A DNA stretch of 31,005 bases from B4-G1 sp964393895 (GTDB lineage Bacteria > Chloroflexota > Anaerolineae > B4-G1): the NCBI GenBank assembly GCA_964393895.1, contig CAYMWP010000041.1:1-31005 (forward strand), given 5' to 3'. The notes beneath the pieces are model-generated. The model saw nothing but the letters and a program-made list of their open reading frames with translations, was not told where the DNA came from and searched no databases. The position numbers were made by a program, and so were the translations under genes. This document shows, in pieces, positions 1-8,195 of this stretch; positions within the stretch are counted from its first letter, which is position 1, and each line of letters starts with the position of its first letter.

Positions 1-342
1 CTGCTGCAATGGAACGAACGCTACGTCCAGCGCATCCAGGCCGCCGCGTCCGCCGCAGAATTGTGGGACATCTGGCAGGAGATGCAGTCCCAGGCTTTCC
101 TCAGCTACCGCGTGGACGTGGCCGCCGTCAACGCCAACGCCGAGGATTTCGCCGCCCTCACCCTGGACGAGCAAAAGCGCTTTCTGCTGGAGACGCTGGA
201 CCACAACGCCCTCTACGTCAACCACAGCGAGATCGACGACGCCGACTATGCCGTCAGCGACGCAGACAAGCGCCTCAACGCCCAGTTCTACCGTAGGTCG
301 GAATGTCATTCCGACTTCCGTATACGCGGTGGGGCGGAATGA
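1..342 (+). CDS. mod: Type III restriction-modification methyltransferase (Mod), C-terminal fragment
   Basis: The open frame enters at base 1 without a start codon, so only the last 113 codons are present. The residues ETLDHNALYVNHSEIDDADY followed by AVSDADKRLNAQFY match the usual C-terminal end of type III Mod subunits (family knowledge), and a type III Res gene follows on the same strand. Mod methylates adenine in the recognition site and gives Mod-Res complexes their specificity. The Mod-like part stops at FY (residues 96-97). The remaining 16 residues are translated REP palindrome sequence (297-340), so the native C-terminus has been replaced or extended by a repeat insertion. The catalytic motifs lie outside the window, so activity cannot be judged. 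I am fairly confident of the family from the tail and the context. Confidence 0.75.
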   Translation: MLQWNERYVQRIQAAASAAELWDIWQEMQSQAFLSYRVDVAAVNANAEDFAALTLDEQKRFLLETLDHNALYVNHSEIDDADYAVSDADKRLNAQFYRRSECHSDFRIRGGAE

Positions 343-380
343 CATTCCGTATACACGGTGGGGCGGAATGACATTCCGCC
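297..380 (+). repeat. Three REP palindromes upstream of the RAYT gene
   Basis: Palindromes lie at 297-315 (GTCGGAATGTCATTCCGAC), 335-349 (core CGGAATGACATTCCG) and 362-380 (GGCGGAATGACATTCCGCC). The last two sit in a 29-bp direct duplication (about 320-348 and 349-377) that starts GTATAC. The cluster replaces the end of mod, and the third palindrome contains the probable ATG of the transposase. The 8-mer TTCTACCG occurs on both sides (286-293 and 392-399). Confidence 0.85.
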
Positions 381-1027
381 CTACCCCTACGTTCTACCGC
401 CGCCATCTGCCGCACTGGCAACCGCCGGGCGCGACGTTGTTCGTGACTTTTCGCCTGGCGGGATCGTTGCCCAAGGCTGTGATTGCAGCTTTGCAAGCAG
501 AGCAGAAAGACCATAAGCGCGCGTTATTAGCAATTGAGGGCGTACAAATGCGCGAGAAACAGGCGTATCTCTATGAACGCCGCGCCTTTGGCCGTTGGGA
601 CGCGGCGTTGGATGCTGTCACCACCGGCCCGTGCTGGTTGACAGAAGCCCACATCGCCCCTATCATCGTCGAAGCGCTGCACTATCGTGACCGGCGTGAA
701 TATGATCTATTGGCGTTTTGTGTGATGTCCAACCACGTGCATCTGGTATGCACGCCGCTGCAAAAAGAAGACGGCAGCTATTATGCCCTCTACCGCATCA
801 TGCAATCCCTAAAACGCCACACCGCGCGGCAATCGAACCTCGTTCTACAGCGACAGGGCGCTTTTTGGCAAGACGAAAGCTATGATCACGTCGCGCGCGA
901 TGCCGGTGAGTTGCAGCGCATTATCCGCTATGTCATTAACAACCCCGTAAAAGCGGGCCTGGTGTCAAATTGGCAAGATTGGCCGTGGACGTATTGTAGG
1001 TCGGAATGGCATTCCGACCCCACGTAA
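368..1027 (+). CDS. REP-associated tyrosine transposase (RAYT, Y1_Tnp/TnpA_REP family)
   Basis: A 219-residue single-stranded-DNA transposase of the HUH/Y1 type, which in known RAYTs binds and cleaves REP hairpins. Visible motifs are RRHLPHWQPPGAT..FVTFRL near the N-terminus, the HUH motif SNHVHLV (His123, His125), FWQDESYDHV carrying the probable nucleophile Tyr152, and the C-terminal IIRYVINNPVKAGLV typical of RAYTs. I chose ATG 368 because RAYT similarity begins within ten residues of it; the same frame is open back to 248, but that stretch only translates REP palindromes. The start codon lies in one REP hairpin, and the last residues (CRSEWHSDPT) plus the stop lie in another, so both ends of the gene are made of its own target repeat. 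All expected catalytic residues are present. It is inserted between mod and res. Confidence 0.9.
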   Translation: MTFRPTPTFYRRHLPHWQPPGATLFVTFRLAGSLPKAVIAALQAEQKDHKRALLAIEGVQMREKQAYLYERRAFGRWDAALDAVTTGPCWLTEAHIAPIIVEALHYRDRREYDLLAFCVMSNHVHLVCTPLQKEDGSYYALYRIMQSLKRHTARQSNLVLQRQGAFWQDESYDHVARDAGELQRIIRYVINNPVKAGLVSNWQDWPWTYCRSEWHSDPT

Positions 1028-1279
1028 GTCGATTGCCAATCCGACCCACGTAGTCGGAATGGCATTCCGACCCCACGTAAGTCGGAATGCCATTCCGACC
1101 CCACGTAAGTCGCATTCCGACCCCACGTAAGTCGATTGCCAATCCGACCCACGTAAGTCGGAATGGCATTCCGACCACGTAAGTCGGAATGGCATTCCGA
1201 CCCCACGTAAGTCGCATTCCGACCCCACGTAAGTCGGATTGCCAATCCGACCTACGGTAAGTCGGAATGCCATTCCGAC
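1000..1279 (+). repeat. Array of 11 REP palindromes downstream of the RAYT gene
   Basis: Eleven palindromic units occur at 1000-1018, 1028-1045, 1053-1071, 1081-1099, 1109-1121, 1131-1148, 1157-1175, 1183-1201, 1211-1223, 1233-1251 and 1261-1279, separated by short CCCACGTAA-like spacers. There are two core types, GTCGGAATGGCATTCCGAC and GTCGGATTGCCAATCCGAC (some lacking one G), plus truncated units GTCGCATTCCGAC. Units 2-5 (1028-1130) and 6-9 (1131-1232) form a tandem duplication of a four-unit block of about 102 bp. The array ends 14 bases before the res start codon. Confidence 0.92.
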
Positions 1280-1293
1280 CTACGGGAGCTATT

Positions 1294-3927
1294 ATGAACT
1301 TGTACGAACGTATCGCCGAACGCACCAAAGTTTATCAGGAAATGGGCCGGGAGTTGTTTCCCGACGCCGTGGTGGAGAATCTCAATCCGGCGTTTCCGTT
1401 GCGGCCTTATCAAAGAGACGCCTTGCGCCATCTGGTGTACTATCTTCAAGATTACCGCGACCGTATCAAGCCGAGCCAACTGCTCTTCCACATGGCGACC
1501 GGCAGCGGCAAAACGCTGATCATGGCCGCCGCCATGCTCCACCTCTACCAGCAGGGCTACCGCAACTTTATCTTTTTCGTGGACAGCACCACCATCATCG
1601 AAAAGACGCGCGACAACTTTCTCAATCCCCAATCGCCCAAGTACCTCTTTGCGCCGCAGCTCAAACTCGACGGGCAGCGGGTGGCGATCCGGCCCGTGGA
1701 AAGTTTCCAGGCGGCCAACGGCCAGGGGATCAACCTGCTGTTCAGCACCATCCAGGGCTTGCACACCATGCTCAACACCCCGCGCGAGAACGCCCTCACC
1801 TACAGCGACTTTGCGGGGCGGCCCATCGTCCTCATCTCCGACGAGGCGCACCACATCAACGCCCTCACCAAGACCTCCGGCCGGCGCAGTGCGGGCGAGG
1901 CCGAGAACATCAACACCTGGGAGGCGACGGTCAACCGCATCTTTCAGGCGCATCCCGAGAACCTGCTGCTGGAATTCACCGCTACGGTGGAACTGAGCCA
2001 CCCGGCGGTGGCGGCCAAGTACCGCGACAAGCTGCTCTACGACTATCCGCTCAAGCAGTTCCGCGAGGACGGCTATTCCAAAGAGGTTTACACGCTGCAA
2101 GCCGACCTGCCGCAGATGGAGCGCGCCCTGCAAGCCGCCGTGGTCAGCCAGTACCGCCAAAAAGTGGCCGAGCGCCACGGGCTACGCCTCAAGCCCGTCA
2201 TCCTGATGAAGGCCAATTACGTCAATCCGCCCAAGACGCCCGATCCCAACAAAGTCGTCTCCGGCGAATTTCGCGCCGCTTTCGAGCAGCGCATCGCGGC
2301 GCTCACCGCGGCCGATCTGGTCGCCTTGCGCGACAGCGCGCAGAGTCCGCTGGTGCAGCGTGCCTTTGCTTTCTTTGCCGCGCGCGACATCGGCCTGGAC
2401 AACCTGGCCCGTGAGTTGCAGGATGACTTTGGCCCAGAAAAGGCTCTGTCGGTGGATTCCAAATCGGACAGCGAGGCACACCAACTGCTGGTCAACTCAC
2501 TGGAAGCGCCGGACAACGCCATCCGCGTGGTCTTTGCCGTGGAGATGCTCAACGAAGGCTGGGACGTGCTCAACCTGTTCGACATCGTGCGCCTCTACGA
2601 CACCCGCGACGCGAGGGCGGGCAAGCCGGGCAAAACCACCATTGCCGAAGCGCAGCTCATCGGGCGTGGGGCGCGCTATTATCCCTTTCAACTGGACGAG
2701 ACGCAGCCGCGCTTCCAACGCAAGTTCGACAACGATCTGAACAACGACCTGCGCGTGCTGGAAGAGTTGTACTATCACAGCGCGCACAACCCCCGCTACA
2801 TCCAGGAGCTGCACACCGCGCTGGTGGACATCGGCATGAAGCCAGAGCGGCCGGCGCGGCAGTTGCAGCTCAACATCAAAGACAGCTTCCGGCAGAGCGA
2901 TTTTTGGGAACAGGGCCTGCTTTTCACCAACGAGCGCGTGCGCAACGACAACGCCGACGTGTTCGGCGTGCAAGATACGCTGGTCGCGCCGCGCTACACC
3001 CACCGCTTGCGCACCGGTTATGCCCAAGACAGCGTCCTGTTGGATGATCCCGGCTTGCCGCAGGCGGCGGAGACGCACGCGCGCACCCTGACGCTGCGCG
3101 AATTCGGCAAGCCCTTGCTGCGCGCCGCCCTGGCCCGGCTGCCCTTCTACGAGTTCCGGCGGCTCAAGGGCTACTTTCCCCACCTGGCCTCGATCACCGA
3201 GTTCATCACCGCCGACGCCTACCTGGGCCAGGTGGCGGTAGACGTGAGCGGCGCACCGGCGCAATTGGACGCGCTCTCGCCACAGATGAAGCTGGACATC
3301 GCGCTGGATGTGTTGCGCGCGCTGGCCGACGACGTGCGGCGCGGCACGCCCACCTTCCGGGGCACGTACGAGTTCAAGCCCCAGGCGGTCAGCCAATGCG
3401 TCAAAGAAAAGAGCATCGCCCGCGAATACAACCCGGCGACCGACGTGGGCACGGGGATGCGGGAGACGAGCAATTTTGACCTGCACGCCGACTTGCGCGG
3501 GGAAGATTGGTACGTCTATGATGAAAACTATGGCACGTCCGAGGAAAAGGCGCTGGTCAAATTCATCCAGAGCCAGATTCCGCCTTTGCGCGAAAAGTAC
3601 AGCGACGTCTACCTGCTGCGCAACGAAAATCTATTCCGGTTGTATGATTTTGCCGAGGGGCGCCCCTTTGAGCCGGATTTCGTGCTCTTTCTCACCGACA
3701 AGGCGACCGGTCAGGCCATCCACTACCAGCTTTTCATCGAGCCGAAGGGGCAGCACCTCATCCCCCACGATCAATGGAAAGAGGCATTCTTGCAGCAAAT
3801 TGCAAGCGGGCAGAAAATCATCGTGGCGTTTCCCAACCGTGATTTCAAAGTGGTGGGCCTGCCGTTTTATAACACCGAGGTCAGGAAACAAGCGTTTGAA
3901 GCGGCTTTCCGGCGGGTATTGCTGTAG
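1294..3927 (+). CDS. res: Type III restriction enzyme Res subunit (DEAD-like helicase + PD-(D/E)xK nuclease)
   Basis: 877 residues. With Mod, Res forms the ATP-dependent type III restriction complex that translocates or slides on DNA and cuts unmethylated foreign DNA. Motifs in order: Walker A MATGSGKT (about residues 66-75), DEAH box LISDEAHH (about 180), EFTATVE (motif III-like), NEGWDVLNLFDIVRLYD and QLIGRGARYYP (about 455, helicase C-terminal motif VI), then a nuclease-like tail with EPDFVLF (about 795) and IEPKG (about 816), consistent with PD-(D/E)xK. The frame opens at ATG 1267, which lies inside the last REP palindrome; ATG 1294 is preferred because GGGAG precedes it by six bases and the natural sequence NLYERIAERTK starts there. 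Length fits the family. The gene seems intact, but any co-transcription with mod must now run through the RAYT gene and the REP hairpins. Confidence 0.92.
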   Translation: MNLYERIAERTKVYQEMGRELFPDAVVENLNPAFPLRPYQRDALRHLVYYLQDYRDRIKPSQLLFHMATGSGKTLIMAAAMLHLYQQGYRNFIFFVDSTTIIEKTRDNFLNPQSPKYLFAPQLKLDGQRVAIRPVESFQAANGQGINLLFSTIQGLHTMLNTPRENALTYSDFAGRPIVLISDEAHHINALTKTSGRRSAGEAENINTWEATVNRIFQAHPENLLLEFTATVELSHPAVAAKYRDKLLYDYPLKQFREDGYSKEVYTLQADLPQMERALQAAVVSQYRQKVAERHGLRLKPVILMKANYVNPPKTPDPNKVVSGEFRAAFEQRIAALTAADLVALRDSAQSPLVQRAFAFFAARDIGLDNLARELQDDFGPEKALSVDSKSDSEAHQLLVNSLEAPDNAIRVVFAVEMLNEGWDVLNLFDIVRLYDTRDARAGKPGKTTIAEAQLIGRGARYYPFQLDETQPRFQRKFDNDLNNDLRVLEELYYHSAHNPRYIQELHTALVDIGMKPERPARQLQLNIKDSFRQSDFWEQGLLFTNERVRNDNADVFGVQDTLVAPRYTHRLRTGYAQDSVLLDDPGLPQAAETHARTLTLREFGKPLLRAALARLPFYEFRRLKGYFPHLASITEFITADAYLGQVAVDVSGAPAQLDALSPQMKLDIALDVLRALADDVRRGTPTFRGTYEFKPQAVSQCVKEKSIAREYNPATDVGTGMRETSNFDLHADLRGEDWYVYDENYGTSEEKALVKFIQSQIPPLREKYSDVYLLRNENLFRLYDFAEGRPFEPDFVLFLTDKATGQAIHYQLFIEPKGQHLIPHDQWKEAFLQQIASGQKIIVAFPNRDFKVVGLPFYNTEVRKQAFEAAFRRVLL

Positions 3928-4027
3928 GCAGGGCGGCATAACAACGGTTTCCAGCCGACCGATAGGCTGAGCAGTTTGGCGAGAAACTGAAGGAGCCATA
4001 CACCATCGGCGGCAAGGAGAACTGACA

Positions 4028-4786
4028 ATGAACTGGCTACTACTGATCTGGGTCCTCATCTGCCTGGCGGTCGCGCTTCCGCTCCAGGTCTCGATCCGCC
4101 GGCAGGTGTTTCTCGTCTCCTACCTGTTCACCTCCAACCTGGAGCACACGCTGACCCTGTTCGGCCTGCTCATGCTGCCCGGCACGCTGCTGCACGAAAG
4201 CAGCCACGTCGCGGCCGCTCTGCTGATGGGCTCCCGCGTCTCGGGACTATCCCTGCTGCCGGCGTACGAGGATCACGACGACGGCAAGGGCACCATCGAG
4301 CTGGGCTCCGTCCTCGCGAGGGACATGGGCCTGGTCAGAAACTCGATCATCAGCATCGCGCCGACCATCGTGGGTAGCGCGCTCATTCTGTTGGTGGGGG
4401 GGCTGGTCTTTGATTTCCCGCAGGTGGTCGCCGCTATCGAGGCCGGCGCGTGGGACCGGGTGTTGCAGTGCCTGCTCGGCCCTTTCGAGAGCGTGTGGGG
4501 CTGGGTGGGAGCTTATGCCATCCTGACCATCGGTATGAACATGCTCCCCTCCTCCGCCGATCTCCAGTTCGGCGCCGGCCTGTTCCTCTTGCTGGTCGTC
4601 TTATTCTTCGTGCTGGCGCTGCTGTACCTGGTGCAAAGCGTGGCCCTGGCCCCCGTCGTCGAGGGCGTGAACTCGGTTTTAGGATGGTTGGGCCTGGTGC
4701 TGACGTTCACGATATGCTTGAGCGCGCCGGTCTATTTCTTCCTCAAGCTGTTCGCGTCCGGTGGACGGGTTGAGCGGCGGGAATAG
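4028..4786 (+). CDS. M50-like integral membrane metalloprotease
   Basis: 252 residues with about five or six hydrophobic segments. The sequence LLHESSHVAAALLMG holds an HExxH zinc motif (His56, Glu57, His60) inside a membrane helix, as in site-2/M50 intramembrane proteases. A second conserved-looking site is NMLPSSADLQF (about residues 170-180), which resembles the NxxPxxxxDG motif of M50 but lacks the final Gly. The start is supported by AAGGAG nine bases upstream. It follows res by 100 bp and converges with the zinc-ribbon gene at 4837. The substrate is unknown. It could be a non-proteolytic membrane protein that keeps the motif, so the family is a moderate call. Confidence 0.65.
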   Translation: MNWLLLIWVLICLAVALPLQVSIRRQVFLVSYLFTSNLEHTLTLFGLLMLPGTLLHESSHVAAALLMGSRVSGLSLLPAYEDHDDGKGTIELGSVLARDMGLVRNSIISIAPTIVGSALILLVGGLVFDFPQVVAAIEAGAWDRVLQCLLGPFESVWGWVGAYAILTIGMNMLPSSADLQFGAGLFLLLVVLFFVLALLYLVQSVALAPVVEGVNSVLGWLGLVLTFTICLSAPVYFFLKLFASGGRVERRE

Positions 4787-4836
4787 ATTTCACTGCTTGC
4801 CTGTTCTGCCAATCGTGGGTGTTTTGCCTGCCGAGC

Positions 4837-6006
4837 CTAGTCGTCAACTCGCTTGATCTCGGTGATGCGCCCCCACGGGCCCGCGCGCACGGTGTAAGAG
4901 ACGCGCGCGCACGGCTTGAACTCTTTGCCCTCGCTGTTTTGCGGCAGCCGGTACACCTCCTGGCGGGCGACCTTCATCTTGATGCCGCCATCTCGCGTGC
5001 GTTCCAGCTCGTCCCAGATCCAGGTGGCGGCCTGCCCCCACACCTCGACCCGCGGCGACGACGGCCCGCCGCCGGCCGCGGCGGTCAACACCTCCACGTT
5101 GGGGGCCAGCCGCATGATGTGCGGGTCGGCCTCTTCCTCGTATTTGACATAGCCCGAATAGTCTATGATGTTGGGGTTCTTGGGGTCAATACGGCCCAAC
5201 TCGACCTCGGCCTCTTTCCGCACGACCTGCGCCAGTTTATCGTCCTGCAAAAAGATGGGGTGGGGGAGGGCCTGGCTCAGACGTTTAGTGTACCCCTGGA
5301 CCAGCGCCATCGCAGAAAAATAGGTCAACGCGAGGCTAAAGACCCCATATCCGATCAGGAGGTTGAGGGGCACGGTGCGCTTCACTCGCTCTTGGATGGT
5401 GGGACTGGGACGTTTTGTGGGAACAGGAGTTGGAGTCGCTTCTCCCTCGGTAGCGGGGGGCGCCGTCGCTTCGGGGGTTGGGGTTGGCACTGGTTTGTCG
5501 AGAATCAGCCACGAGGCCAGTTGCCACAGATCCTCGAATTTTACGAGCGCGTAGGCCACGAACAGAATCAGCACCACGGCTGCTACCGGCACCAATATAG
5601 TCTTCCACTGCGCGCCGAGTTGAAATCGAGGCTCTTTCTCCCGTTTCGTGCTCTTCCACTCTCTCAACAGCTCGCTTTCGCGCAGTTTGTGCCGGCCGGC
5701 GTATACTCCCTGGACAATGACCAAACACCCTCCTACGGTGACCGTCACTACCACCAGGCGGGCGGCCATTTCGACCCCTTTCCACAGCCCGCCAATGCCC
5801 ATCAGACCGAAGGCGAGCGCCGTGGCGATAAAGAGAAACGGCGCGTGAAAATGCGGCTCTGTAAAGTGGAACAATCCCGTCAGTCCCTCTTGCTCCACCG
5901 GCTCTATCTTACGCCACCTTAGCCAAATCCCATTATCCGATCCGCAACGTTGGCACGTAGTCTTATCTGAACTGTAATACCCCTTGCAAACGATACATTC
6001 AGGCAT
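4837..6006 (-). CDS. Zinc-ribbon membrane protein of unknown function
   Basis: 389 residues. The N-terminus has a zinc-ribbon knuckle pair, CIVC (Cys4, Cys7) and CQRC (Cys18, Cys21). Two hydrophobic segments follow near residues 55-110 and one near 135-160. Then come a low-complexity extracellular-type Pro/Thr linker (PTPTPEATAPPATEG and PTPVPTKRPSPT, about 173-203), another membrane segment near 215-235, and a soluble C-terminal domain of about 150 residues. I do not recognise the family. A GGAGGG ribosome binding site lies seven bases before the ATG. The mixture of a cytosolic zinc ribbon and a Thr/Pro linker of the kind Chloroflexota use in surface proteins suggests a membrane sensor or scaffold, which is inference only. 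Confidence 0.6.
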   Translation of the reverse strand: MPECIVCKGYYSSDKTTCQRCGSDNGIWLRWRKIEPVEQEGLTGLFHFTEPHFHAPFLFIATALAFGLMGIGGLWKGVEMAARLVVVTVTVGGCLVIVQGVYAGRHKLRESELLREWKSTKREKEPRFQLGAQWKTILVPVAAVVLILFVAYALVKFEDLWQLASWLILDKPVPTPTPEATAPPATEGEATPTPVPTKRPSPTIQERVKRTVPLNLLIGYGVFSLALTYFSAMALVQGYTKRLSQALPHPIFLQDDKLAQVVRKEAEVELGRIDPKNPNIIDYSGYVKYEEEADPHIMRLAPNVEVLTAAAGGGPSSPRVEVWGQAATWIWDELERTRDGGIKMKVARQEVYRLPQNSEGKEFKPCARVSYTVRAGPWGRITEIKRVDD

Positions 6007-6146
6007 GTCCCGCCCTCCGTCTTTGGCTATTACCGATTCTGAAACGTCGCCTTCGTAAGGTACAAATTGTTACGCAAGTACCCTGGCAGGGGTCAGCTAC
6101 CGTTAGAATATCACAGATTTATCCCAAGCGCAAGTGCCTCTACAGG

Positions 6147-7124
6147 TCAGATCAGCTCATATTCGCTCCCGAACAACCCCGCCGTCCCGCCGGTGTGCCA
6201 GAAGAGCACGCGCTCGTTGGCCCGGAAGGCCCCCTGGCGGACCAGGGCCAGCAGCCCTCCTAGCGCCCGTCCGGTGTAGACCGGGTCGAGCAACACTCCC
6301 TCGACGCGGGCCAGCGTGCGGATCGCCTCCCGCTCCAGGTCGCTCACCACGCCGTACCCGCCGCCCAGATAATCGTCGTTCACGGCAAAATCCCCCGGCG
6401 CAAATGCGAGTTCCAACCCCAGACGCTGTGCCGTGGCCATCGCCAGATCGGCCAGCAAACGTTGGAGCTCGTCGGCTTTCAGGTCTATGCTGATGCCCAG
6501 GATTCGCCCCTCGAACCCCAGTGAGCGCGCTCCTACCGCCATCCCCGCCTGAGTGCCGCCGCTGGAGGAGGGCAGCACGACGTGCTCAAAGTGGAGAGCC
6601 CGTCCTTTGCACTGCGCCAGCAACTCCTCCATTGCCGCCACGTAGCCGCTGGCCCCCACGGGGTTGCTCCCGCCGTAGGGCACAACGTAAGGACGGCGGC
6701 CCGCCGCCCGCAACTCCTCGGCCACCCGCTCCATCACCTCGGCTAACGGGCTATCTCCCGCCCAGACCACGTCCGCCCCCAGCAGCCGATCCAGCAGCAG
6801 ATTGCCCCGCACCTGCAGCGGTTCTTCACCTCGCAGCACGAGCCGGCAGGCCAGCCCGAACTTGGCCGCGGCCGCCGCCGTCTGGCGGGCGTGGTTCGAT
6901 TGGGCCGCGCCGCCGGTGATGAGTGTGTCGGCTCCCACCGCCTGGGCATCGGCTACCAGGAATTCGAGCTTGCGGCTCTTGTTCCCCCCGGTCGCCAGCC
7001 CGGTCTGATCGTCCCGCTTGATCCACAGTTCTGGCCCGCCCAGTTGGGCCGTCAGGCGGGGCAGCGGCTCCAACGGGGTGGGCAGGTGGGCGATGGGAAC
7101 CCGCGCCAGTTTGTCCGCCAACAT
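6147..7124 (-). CDS. D-cysteine desulfhydrase / ACC deaminase family PLP enzyme
   Basis: 325 residues of the fold-type II PLP family. Members release H2S, ammonia and pyruvate from D-cysteine or open 1-aminocyclopropane-1-carboxylate. The site WIKRDDQTGLATGGNKSRKL carries the PLP lysine (Lys49), and GGAAQSNHARQ is the family's substrate/PLP-phosphate region. A Gly-rich stretch SSSGGTQAGM lies about residue 185, and LDPVYTGRALGGLL near the C-terminus is also typical. I use ATG 7124 because GGAGGTGA precedes it by a good distance; an upstream in-frame codon at 7157 has no site and lies in a hairpin. It follows etfA after a terminator-like hairpin. The substrate (D-cysteine, ACC or L-cysteate) cannot be decided from sequence alone. 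Confidence 0.85.
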   Translation of the reverse strand: MLADKLARVPIAHLPTPLEPLPRLTAQLGGPELWIKRDDQTGLATGGNKSRKLEFLVADAQAVGADTLITGGAAQSNHARQTAAAAAKFGLACRLVLRGEEPLQVRGNLLLDRLLGADVVWAGDSPLAEVMERVAEELRAAGRRPYVVPYGGSNPVGASGYVAAMEELLAQCKGRALHFEHVVLPSSSGGTQAGMAVGARSLGFEGRILGISIDLKADELQRLLADLAMATAQRLGLELAFAPGDFAVNDDYLGGGYGVVSDLEREAIRTLARVEGVLLDPVYTGRALGGLLALVRQGAFRANERVLFWHTGGTAGLFGSEYELI

Positions 7125-7141
7125 AACGTCACCTCCATAAC

Positions 7142-7175
7142 AAAAAGTGCGACGCACCTTTCAAGTACGTCGCAC
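7142..7175 (-). terminator. Hairpin with U-tract between etfA and the PLP gene
   Basis: Read on the minus strand, GTGCGACG (7175-7168) pairs with CGTCGCAC (7154-7147) and is followed by TTTTTG. It lies 23 bases after the etfA stop and 18 before the next start codon, so it can terminate or attenuate transcription between these genes. The stretch also contains a direct repeat (AAGTGCGACGCACCT / AAGTACGTCGCACCT), so it may instead be a small interspersed repeat. Confidence 0.55.
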
Positions 7176-7197
7176 CTCGGCTGCTCATCGGATTAAA

Positions 7198-8184
7198 TCA
7201 CCCCAGCTTTTCCTCGAGCGCCGCCGTGAACGCGGGCACCACCTTGAACAGGTCGCCGACGACGCCATAGTGCGCCAGCTTGAAAATCGGCGCTTCGGGG
7301 TCCTTGTTGATGGCGACGATGACCTTGCTGGTGCGCATGCCGGCCTGGTGCTGGATCGCGCCCGAGATCCCGCAAGCGATGTACAGATCCGGGCTGACCG
7401 TCTTGCCGGTCTGGCCCACCTGATGCTCGTAGGGAATCCAGCCGGCGTCCACCGCCGCACGAGAGGCTCCCATCGCAGCGCCCAAAGTCTGCGCCAGCTT
7501 TTGTATAGGCTCGTACCCCTCCGGCCCGCCGACGCCACGCCCGCCAGAGACGATGATACTGGCATCGGCCAGGCTCACGCCCCCCTCGGTCTCGTTGAAG
7601 CCCGTCACCTTGGTGGCGATGTCCTCCTCGGCCAAGACCGGCTCTACCTTGACCACCTCGCCGCTGCGGTCAGAATCCGGCTCCGGCTTGGGGAAGGCGC
7701 GCACGCGGGTGGTGACGATCTGCGGCCGTCGCTCCGGGATGGCGCACTTGGCTAACAGCTTGCCCGCATAGATAGGGCGCGTGGCGACCAGCTTGCCGTC
7801 CTCGAGCTCCAATGCGATGCAGTCGGCGATGCAGCCGGTATCCAGCTCCACCGCCAGCGCGGAGGCCAGGGCGCGACCGCGGAAGGTGGCGCCAATGATG
7901 ACGGCGGCCGCTTCGGCCTCGCCGACCAGCTTGGCCAAGAGCGCCGCCTGCGGCTCGACGCGAAAATCGGCCAGCGTCCCATCCTCAGTCAGCAAAACCT
8001 TGTCGGCCCCATAGGCGATGGCCTCCTGAGCCAACGCCTCCACTCCCGGCCCGCCAAAGACGCAGGCGACGACGGCGCCACCCAGCTCGTCCGCCATGCC
8101 CCGCGCCGTACCGATGGCCTCCCAGGAAGCGCCTGCGGCCTGTCCCTTGAACTGCTCTACCCAGACGAATATGTCGTTGCTCAT
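7198..8184 (-). CDS. etfA: Electron transfer flavoprotein alpha subunit
   Basis: 328 residues. EtfA carries the FAD of the ETF heterodimer that takes electrons from acyl-CoA and related dehydrogenases and passes them to a quinone oxidoreductase or other acceptor. The C-terminal FAD domain is clear: IVSGGRGVGG (about 227-236), then HQVGQTGKTVSPDLYIACGI and SGAIQHQAGM, INKDPEAPIF and YGVVGDLF, all hallmark EtfA/FixB sequences. The N-terminal domain matches the ETF alpha/beta fold. It starts 11 bases after the etfB stop, so the pair is co-translated. Whether it is a bifurcating ETF cannot be judged here; no FixC/ETF-QO is in the window. Confidence 0.95.
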   Translation of the reverse strand: MSNDIFVWVEQFKGQAAGASWEAIGTARGMADELGGAVVACVFGGPGVEALAQEAIAYGADKVLLTEDGTLADFRVEPQAALLAKLVGEAEAAAVIIGATFRGRALASALAVELDTGCIADCIALELEDGKLVATRPIYAGKLLAKCAIPERRPQIVTTRVRAFPKPEPDSDRSGEVVKVEPVLAEEDIATKVTGFNETEGGVSLADASIIVSGGRGVGGPEGYEPIQKLAQTLGAAMGASRAAVDAGWIPYEHQVGQTGKTVSPDLYIACGISGAIQHQAGMRTSKVIVAINKDPEAPIFKLAHYGVVGDLFKVVPAFTAALEEKLG

Positions 8185-8195
8185 TCCATTGCCCC

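Noticed and set aside
1000..1279. Regularly repeated array that might be read as a CRISPR
   Set aside because: The repeated unit is itself a perfect palindrome, the spacers are 7-11 bases and nearly identical, and there are no cas genes; a RAYT gene is adjacent, so these are REPs.
928..1328. Several minus-strand frames of about 100-130 codons with repeating GRNAIPTYVG-like peptides
   Set aside because: They are translations of the REP palindromes and have no start signals.
1239..2414. A 391-codon plus-strand frame overlapping res
   Set aside because: It is a shifted-frame shadow of res; the res frame has all helicase motifs and this one has none.
3928..4027. A short frame reading AEQFGEKLKEPYTIGGKEN and then stop, just before the M50-like gene
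   Set aside because: It looks protein-like and could be a relic of a gene tail, but 19 codons with an immediate upstream stop are too little to call.
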